From contig NZ_CP047385.1 in NCBI RefSeq assembly GCF_000807775.2, positions 930,001 through 994,000 of the forward strand: DNA of 64,000 nucleotides. The letters run 5' to 3'. This document shows positions 57,703 to 64,000 of this stretch, in pieces (position 1 is the first letter of the stretch; every line of letters starts with the position of its first letter). The DNA is from Pandoraea fibrosis (GTDB taxonomy: Bacteria > Pseudomonadota > Gammaproteobacteria > Burkholderiales > Burkholderiaceae). The notes below the pieces were generated by a model. The model was given only the letters and a program-made list of their open reading frames with translations, had not been told where the DNA came from and ran no database searches. Made by a program: the position numbers and the translations under genes.

Positions 57703-58152
57703 ATGAAGCTCACTTTCGCAGTTGCAGCGCTTGCCGCCGCCGTTGTGCCGGCCCTCGCTCAAGCCCAGTTCGCCAAGCCCGACGACGCCGTAGAGTATCG
57801 TCAGTCGGCGCTCTTCCTGCTTGGCAATCATTTCGGCCGCATCGGTGCCGTCGTCAAGGGCGACGCCCCGTTCAACAAGGACGACGTAGCGAAGAACGCC
57901 GAACTCGTCGCGACCCTGTCGAAGCTGCCGTGGCCGGCGTTTGAAGGCGGTCAGACCACCGCCAAGAGCAAGGCCAAGCCGGAAGTCTTCGCCGACAAGG
58001 CGAAGTTCCAGCAGGCCGCCGAGAAGATGGAAACGGCCGTGGCGAAGCTCAATACCGTGGCCAAGGGCGGCGACCTCGCCTCGATCAAGACGGCGTTCGG
58101 CGAAGCCGCGCAAACCTGCAAGAGCTGCCACGACAATTTCCGCGCGAAGTAA
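57703..58152 (+). CDS. Cytochrome c'
   Basis: A 149-residue periplasmic haem protein. The signal peptide is residues 1-21 (MKLTFAVAALAAAVVPALAQA, cut after AQA). The mature part is a four-helix bundle with the single haem site CKSCH at 139-143 near the C-terminus, the defining layout of cytochrome c'. The sixth haem position residue would lie in the first helix (EYRQSALFLLGNHFGRI). Cytochromes c' bind NO and CO and may protect against nitrosative stress. It converges with a b-type cytochrome gene, a possible electron partner. Confidence 0.93.
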   Translation: MKLTFAVAALAAAVVPALAQAQFAKPDDAVEYRQSALFLLGNHFGRIGAVVKGDAPFNKDDVAKNAELVATLSKLPWPAFEGGQTTAKSKAKPEVFADKAKFQQAAEKMETAVAKLNTVAKGGDLASIKTAFGEAAQTCKSCHDNFRAK

Positions 58153-58168
58153 GCGTCATCTGTCTGCA

Positions 58169-58204
58169 TGAAAAAAGCCGGTCGTGCTCAGCGACCGGCT
58201 TTTT
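58169..58204. terminator. Bidirectional terminator between the cytochrome genes
   Basis: AAAAAAGCCGGTCG pairs with CGACCGGCTTTTTT over a TGCTCAG loop, giving T-runs for both the plus-strand cytochrome c' and the minus-strand cytochrome b gene. Confidence 0.93.
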
Positions 58205-58254
58205 TCATGGGCGACGAGGCGATGCGTGCGCCGCCCGCGCATCGTGGTGCGCCG

Positions 58255-58941
58255 TCAGTAAGACGGTAACGACGCCACCGCCGGGGTCAGGTGTACGATC
58301 CGGTACACCAGCGCCGAGGCCAGCACGATCAGCACCAGCGCCCCTGCCCGCACCCGCCAGTCGTCACGCGCCGGATGCACCGGTGCGGCGAGCGGCTTGT
58401 CGCCCACGATCATCGGCTTGATCAGATCCTTCTTGCGCGCAATGCGGTAGTACAGGATCGCAAGCACATGCAATGCCACCAGCGCCACCAACACCCATTG
58501 ATTGCGCAGATGCCAGCCAGTGAGCATGTCGCTCGTGTCCTTGTCGATGAATTTGACGAGCGGGCCGTCGTTGAAGATGTCGTCGTTCGAGAACAGGCCG
58601 AGCACGACCTGAATGCCGAAGAACAGCAGCATGGCGATGACCGACAGGCCACCCAGCGGCGTGTGGCCCGCGAAGCGAGCGTCGGTGTCCGGCGCGTTGC
58701 GCAGCGACCGGAAGAACGCGCGCGGCCCGGCGATGAAAGCACTGAAGCGCGCATAGCGTGGCCCGGCGATGCCCCACACCAGGCGGAAGAGCAACAACGC
58801 GAGCACCGCATAGCCGCACCAGAAGTGATAGACCATCGCGTTGCCGCCGGTTTTGGCGGTGACATAGGCGGCGACGGCGAACACGACGAATGACCAGTGG
58901 AACAGGCGGGTGGGCAGGTCCCAGATGCGGATCGGCTTCAT
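58255..58941 (-). CDS. b-type cytochrome, cytochrome b561 domain
   Basis: A 228-residue integral membrane protein with five hydrophobic segments (about 16-30, 40-60, 98-116, 148-166, 198-216). Haem-ligand histidines sit in the first helix (WDLPTRLFHWSFVVFA, His15), second (MVYHFWCGYAVLALLLF, His39) and fourth (LVALHVLAILYYR, His near 158), as in the Ni/Fe-hydrogenase/cytochrome b561-like family that often reduces small periplasmic cytochromes. Together with cytochrome c' it could form a short electron chain, which is inference from adjacency. Confidence 0.88.
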   Translation of the reverse strand: MKPIRIWDLPTRLFHWSFVVFAVAAYVTAKTGGNAMVYHFWCGYAVLALLLFRLVWGIAGPRYARFSAFIAGPRAFFRSLRNAPDTDARFAGHTPLGGLSVIAMLLFFGIQVVLGLFSNDDIFNDGPLVKFIDKDTSDMLTGWHLRNQWVLVALVALHVLAILYYRIARKKDLIKPMIVGDKPLAAPVHPARDDWRVRAGALVLIVLASALVYRIVHLTPAVASLPSY

Positions 58942-59050
58942 TGGCGTGACGTTTCGTAAATGGCGAATCCCGCGAGATTACCGCAAGCCCGGCGCGGCTG
59001 CACGTTCGGGGGGGCGACTTCGTGCCGGAACACGGGGGGCAGTCGGACGA

Positions 59051-59081
59051 AAAAAAACCGCAGGACGCGCCGGCGGTTTTT
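59051..59081 (-). terminator. Terminator after secF
   Basis: On the minus strand AAAAACCGCC and GGCGGTTTTT-type arms pair (59073-59081 with 59054-59062) around a GC-rich loop and run into seven or more Ts, 23 bp beyond the secF stop. Confidence 0.85.
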
Positions 59082-59103
59082 CTGACGAAGCGTTGCGAGC
59101 CGG

Positions 59104-60081
59104 TCAGACTCGTGCGCCGAAGTTCGGGTCGTTGCGATCGATGCCGTCTTCCTCGTCCTTGTTGCTGTGCTTGATGAGGTCTTCACGCTTCACGCCGAAC
59201 CACATGGCAAGCGCTGCCGCCACGAACACCGACGAGTAGATACCGAACAGAATACCCACGGTCAGGGCGAGCGCGAAGTAGTGCAGCGTCTGGCCACCGA
59301 AGAAGAACATCGACAGCACCATCATTTCCGTACTCGCGTGCGTGATGATGGTACGCGACATGGTCGTCGTGATCGCGTGATCGATGACTTCCTGCACCGT
59401 CGCCTTGCGCATCTTGCGGAAGGTCTCGCGAATCCGGTCGAAGATCACGACCGATTCGTTCACCGAGTACCCCAGCACCGCCAGCACCCCCGCCAGTACC
59501 GCCAGCGAGAACTCCCACTGGAAGTACGCGAAGAAGCCAAGAATGATCACCACGTCGTGCAAGTTGGCGATCACGCCGGCCACCGCGAATTTCCATTCGA
59601 AGCGGAACGACAGGTAGATGATGATGCCGACGACCACGAAGGTCAGCGCCAGCAGACCGTCCGTGAACAGCTCGTGACCAATCTGCGGGCCGACGAATTC
59701 CACGCGACGCAGTTGCACGTCGGGGGCGTCGGCCTTGAGCGCGGTCATCACGGCGTCGCTCTGCTGCGCGCTGGTGATCTGCTTGCCGTCGGAGCCGGTC
59801 TGAATCGGCAGACGGATCATCACGTCGCGCGAGGTGCCGAAGCTCTGCACCTGCACGTCGCGATAGCCGAGCTTGCCGACTTCGCCCCGGATCTTCTCGA
59901 GATCGGCCGCCTGCGTGTAGGCCACTTCCATGACCGTGCCGCCGGTGAACTCGATCGACAGGTGCAGGCCCCGCGTGAGCAGGAAGAACACCGCCGCCAC
60001 AAACGTGAGCGCCGAGACAACGTTGAAGATCAGGGCATGCCGCATGAACGGCACGTCTTTCTTGATGCGGAAAAATTCCAT
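59104..60081 (-). CDS. secF: Protein translocase subunit SecF
   Basis: Inner-membrane partner of SecD; the complex uses the proton gradient to pull secreted proteins into the periplasm. The 325-residue protein has six hydrophobic segments, a first periplasmic loop beginning after residue 36 (GLHLSIEFTGGTVMEVAYT), and the conserved membrane part with VVVGIIIYLSFRFEWKFAVAGVIANLHDV from about 150 and SVNESVVIFDRIRE near 207. A short acidic tail (NKDEEDGIDRNDPNF) ends it. It follows secD by 24 bp. Confidence 0.97.
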   Translation of the reverse strand: MEFFRIKKDVPFMRHALIFNVVSALTFVAAVFFLLTRGLHLSIEFTGGTVMEVAYTQAADLEKIRGEVGKLGYRDVQVQSFGTSRDVMIRLPIQTGSDGKQITSAQQSDAVMTALKADAPDVQLRRVEFVGPQIGHELFTDGLLALTFVVVGIIIYLSFRFEWKFAVAGVIANLHDVVIILGFFAYFQWEFSLAVLAGVLAVLGYSVNESVVIFDRIRETFRKMRKATVQEVIDHAITTTMSRTIITHASTEMMVLSMFFFGGQTLHYFALALTVGILFGIYSSVFVAAALAMWFGVKREDLIKHSNKDEEDGIDRNDPNFGARV

Positions 60082-60105
60082 GACTGTTTCCTCTCGCGCC
60101 TGCGG

Positions 60106-61998
60106 TTATTGCTCGCCTGCGTCGGGTGCGTTTGTCGCACCGTCCGGGCGCCAGACCTGACCGATCGCCAGCGTCTTGAGCTTGCGACGGCCGCCGTACC
60201 ACAGGTTGACCAGACCGCGCGAGAAGAACACGGCCGAGAACATCGAAGTCAGGATACCCAGGCAGTGCACCACTGCAAACGCGCGCACCGGGCCCGAACC
60301 GAACGCCAGCAGCGCCAGACCGGCGATGAGCGTGGTCACGTTCGAGTCCACGATCGTCGCCCACGCATGCTCGAAGCCCAGCGAAATCGCTTTCTGGGCC
60401 GATGCCCCCGCACGCAACTCTTCGCGGATACGTTCGTTGATCAGCACGTTGGCGTCGATGGCCATACCGAGCGTGAGCGCGATAGCGGCAATGCCCGGCA
60501 GCGTGAGCGTGGCCTGCATCATCGAGAGCACGGCCACGAGCAGCAGCAGGTTGAACAGCAGGGCGATGACCGAGAACACGCCGAACAGCATGTAGTACAT
60601 CATCATGAACAGGGCGATGGCGACCAGGCCGTACAGCACCGAGTTGACACCCTTCTGCACGTTATCGGCACCGAGGCTCGGGCCGATCGTGCGTTCTTCG
60701 ATGATTTCCATCGGCGCGGCCAGCGAACCGGCGCGCAGCAGCAGCGCCAGATCGTTGGCGCCTTGTGCCGAGCCCATCCCGGTGATCTGGAAGCTCTGAC
60801 CCAGTTCGCTGCGGATGTTGGCCACCGTCAGCACTTCGCCCTTGCCCTTCTCGAACAGCACGATGGCCATCGGCTTGCCGATGTTGTCGCGCGAGACATC
60901 GCGCAACACACGGCCACCTGCGGCGTCGAGCTTGATGTTCACGGACGGCTGCTGGTGATCGTCGAAGCCTGCCGACGCGCTCGTGATGCGATCGCCGCTG
61001 AAAATCACCTGACGCTTGAGCATCACCGGTGCGCCATTGCCGTGCAGGAACAGTTCGTCCTGCGGCGGCACCGGCGTATCGGCCGACACGAGGCGCGGTG
61101 CATCGGGATCCGCCAGACGTGCTTCGAGCGTTGCCGTGCGACCGATGATGTCCTTCGCCTTGGCGGTGTCTTGCACGCCGGGCAACTGCACCACGATGCG
61201 GTCCGGGCCTTCCTGCTGAATCACCGGTTCGGCCACGCCGAGTTCGTTCACCCGGTTATGCAGCGTGACGATGTTCTGCTTGACGGCGTTGTCCTGCACC
61301 GCGCGGCGTGCGGCCTCCGTGAACGCGCCCACGACCTTGAACGTGCCGTTCGGGCCGGGTTGCGTGGTGTACGAAAGGTCGGGCAGGCCATCAGTGAGGG
61401 CGGTGCGGGCACGGTCTGCATCGTCCTGGCTGCTGAAGACGGCTTCGATGCCGGTATCCGTGCGCGTCAACCCGTTGTGGCGGATGTTCTTGTCGCGCAG
61501 CAGCGTGCGGGCGTCGGCGGCGGCGGCATCCAGACGCTTGGTGATGGCGCCGGCCATATCGACTTGCAGCAGGAAGTGGACCCCGCCGCGCAGGTCGAGG
61601 CCGAGATACATCGGCAGCGCGTGGATTCGGGAAAGCCATTCCGGCGAGGCCGAGAGCAGGTTGAGCGCAACCACGTAGGTCGGATCGGTTGCGTCGGTGT
61701 TGAGCGACGCCTGAAGAAGATCCTTGGCGCGAAGCTGCGTGTCGGTATCGGAGAAGCGAATACGCACGCTCGGGTTGTTGCCCGTGCTGTCGAACACGGC
61801 GCCGTTATAGGCAATGTTCTGTGCCTTGAGCGCGTCTTCGGCGCGCGAAAGCGTCGAGGGATCGACCTTGACGGTCGCCTTGACGCTGGAAATCTGTACT
61901 GCCGGTGTCTCACCGAACAGGTTCGGCAGCGTGTAGAGCACCCCGATGGCAAGTGCCACCAGAATGACGATGTATTTCCAGAGAGGATAGCGATTCAT
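60106..61998 (-). CDS. secD: Protein translocase subunit SecD
   Basis: Large partner of SecF. The 630-residue protein has an N-terminal membrane segment (about 7-27), a long periplasmic region (28-450) containing GLDLRGGVHFLLQVDM near 131 and the P1 domain, and five C-terminal membrane segments with the family signature GMAIDANVLINERIREELR near 519-537. Start MNRYPLWKY is standard. It lies between yajC and secF in the conserved queA-tgt-yajC-secD-secF order. Confidence 0.97.
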   Translation of the reverse strand: MNRYPLWKYIVILVALAIGVLYTLPNLFGETPAVQISSVKATVKVDPSTLSRAEDALKAQNIAYNGAVFDSTGNNPSVRIRFSDTDTQLRAKDLLQASLNTDATDPTYVVALNLLSASPEWLSRIHALPMYLGLDLRGGVHFLLQVDMAGAITKRLDAAAADARTLLRDKNIRHNGLTRTDTGIEAVFSSQDDADRARTALTDGLPDLSYTTQPGPNGTFKVVGAFTEAARRAVQDNAVKQNIVTLHNRVNELGVAEPVIQQEGPDRIVVQLPGVQDTAKAKDIIGRTATLEARLADPDAPRLVSADTPVPPQDELFLHGNGAPVMLKRQVIFSGDRITSASAGFDDHQQPSVNIKLDAAGGRVLRDVSRDNIGKPMAIVLFEKGKGEVLTVANIRSELGQSFQITGMGSAQGANDLALLLRAGSLAAPMEIIEERTIGPSLGADNVQKGVNSVLYGLVAIALFMMMYYMLFGVFSVIALLFNLLLLVAVLSMMQATLTLPGIAAIALTLGMAIDANVLINERIREELRAGASAQKAISLGFEHAWATIVDSNVTTLIAGLALLAFGSGPVRAFAVVHCLGILTSMFSAVFFSRGLVNLWYGGRRKLKTLAIGQVWRPDGATNAPDAGEQ

Positions 61999-62132
61999 AG
62001 CAGCGGGCTAGGGTGATGCCTCGTGGCAAACCGTGCTTCGGACCGGCCGGCACGGCAACGCGGGTCGCCACGACCGGCGTCGCCATGCACTGCGGCCGCC
62101 GGGAGGGCGGCCGCGAGCGGTTGCGCGAAGGA

Positions 62133-62459
62133 TCAGAGCGCCTTGATGGTGCCCTTCGGCAGCAGGGTCGTGATGGCGCCCTTCTGCACGTTGATCTCGA
62201 CGTTCTCTGCGATCTCAACGGTCACGAAGGTCTCGCCGACCTTCGAGATACGACCGGCCAGGCCGCCCGACGTCACCACTTCGTCGCCCTTGGCGAGCGC
62301 AGCCAGCATGTTGCGGGTCTCTTTCTGGCGCTTCATTTGCGGACGAATCATGATGAAGTACAACACCACGAACATCAGCACGAGCGGCAGGAAGCTCATC
62401 AGGTTGCTGGTCGGACTGGCAGCGCCTGCCGTCTGAGCGAAGGCTTCGGAAATCAGCAC
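62133..62459 (-). CDS. yajC: Preprotein translocase accessory subunit YajC
   Basis: A 108-residue single-span inner-membrane protein of the SecDF-YajC complex. One hydrophobic segment at about 21-40 (LMSFLPLVLMFVVLYFIMIR) is followed by RPQMKRQKETRNMLAALAKGDEVVTSGG, the YajC signature. It begins with GTG at 62459; AAGGAGAACCGAAC upstream is a strong ribosome-binding site, which decides this start. secD begins 134 bp downstream. Confidence 0.96.
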   Translation of the reverse strand: MLISEAFAQTAGAASPTSNLMSFLPLVLMFVVLYFIMIRPQMKRQKETRNMLAALAKGDEVVTSGGLAGRISKVGETFVTVEIAENVEINVQKGAITTLLPKGTIKAL

Positions 62460-62633
62460 GTTCGGTTCTCCTTATGTAAGACGTGTAAAAGCCGCGTGTG
62501 GCCGGTCTTGCGGACACGCGCGGCGTGTGTTTCGGTGCGAGGATGCAGGATCCAAGCCCGGCATTTTACCACTGCCCGACCCCGTTCCCCCGGGGATTCG
62601 GTGCCCATTTCAATCGTTGTCGGGCCCCGGCCA

Positions 62634-64000
<1,367 letters not shown>

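Noticed and set aside
57568..58131. Upstream extension of the spermidine-synthase-like frame through the cytochrome c' gene
   Set aside because: The cytochrome c' signal peptide and CKSCH site are unmistakable on the other strand, and the ATG at 57567 has a ribosome-binding site.
59167..62016. Open frame of ~950 codons on the plus strand across secF and secD
   Set aside because: It is exactly antisense to two certain genes, its translation is rich in His, Gln, Arg and Val with no recognisable domain, and such long antisense frames are common in high-GC DNA.

Overview
The window is high-GC bacterial chromosome, visibly above 60% G+C apart from a few AT-rich intergenic patches. Gene families and order (rnpB beside a DUF3025 gene, rplM-rpsI-argC-erpA, split pntAA-pntAB-pntB, queA-tgt-yajC-secDF, hexR-edd-eda-gluconate genes) fit a betaproteobacterium of the Burkholderiaceae. 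Pandoraea or a close relative is my best guess, but that is recognition from memory, not a computed placement.

Region 1 (1-9.2 kb) is housekeeping: the end of a DUF3025 gene, RNase P RNA, an OsmC-type protein, a possible small RNA with an anti-Shine-Dalgarno loop, ribosomal proteins L13 and S9, argC, erpA, anmK with an M23 peptidase (wall recycling), then tyrS and dtd. Region 2 (9.3-16 kb) holds a PEBP-type protein, a histidine phosphatase, a DUF2236 protein, ruvC and ruvB without ruvA between them, a HemJ/CopD-type membrane protein, a DsbA-like isomerase and a hydroxyacid dehydrogenase. Region 3 (16-21.8 kb) is a gluconate/Entner-Doudoroff unit: hexR divergent from edd-eda-gntT-gntK, with two HexR-like palindromes in the shared intergenic region.

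Region 4 (21.9-32.1 kb) has an rRNA methyltransferase with an Arg/Asp/Gly-rich insert, an unrecognised 365-residue protein, mtnN, the three-gene proton-translocating transhydrogenase, a NUDIX hydrolase coupled to mnmA, and an FMN/Fe-S glutamate-synthase-like protein.

Region 5 (32.3-52.9 kb) is the main accessory feature: a type III secretion gene cluster whose composition and order are closest to the Salmonella SPI-2 (Ssa/Esc) family. A plus-strand block (AraC regulator, sctF, needle co-chaperone, sctI, sctJ, sctK-like, sctL, sctW), a central minus-strand block (chaperone, SsaE-like, sctD, sctC, YscB/SsaB-position protein) and a second plus-strand block (SsrB-like regulator, SsaM-like protein, sctV-N-O-P-Q-R-S-T-U, lytic transglycosylase) encode basal body, export gate, ATPase/sorting platform and needle. 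No translocator, recognisable effector or sensor kinase gene is present, so these must lie elsewhere or be missing.

Region 6 (53-64 kb) returns to core genes: a GST, purB, a membrane-fused spermidine-synthase-like protein lacking the usual catalytic aspartates, cytochrome c' convergent with a b-type cytochrome, and secF-secD-yajC-tgt-queA (queA cut by the window end). I found no tRNA, insertion sequence, prophage or CRISPR array.
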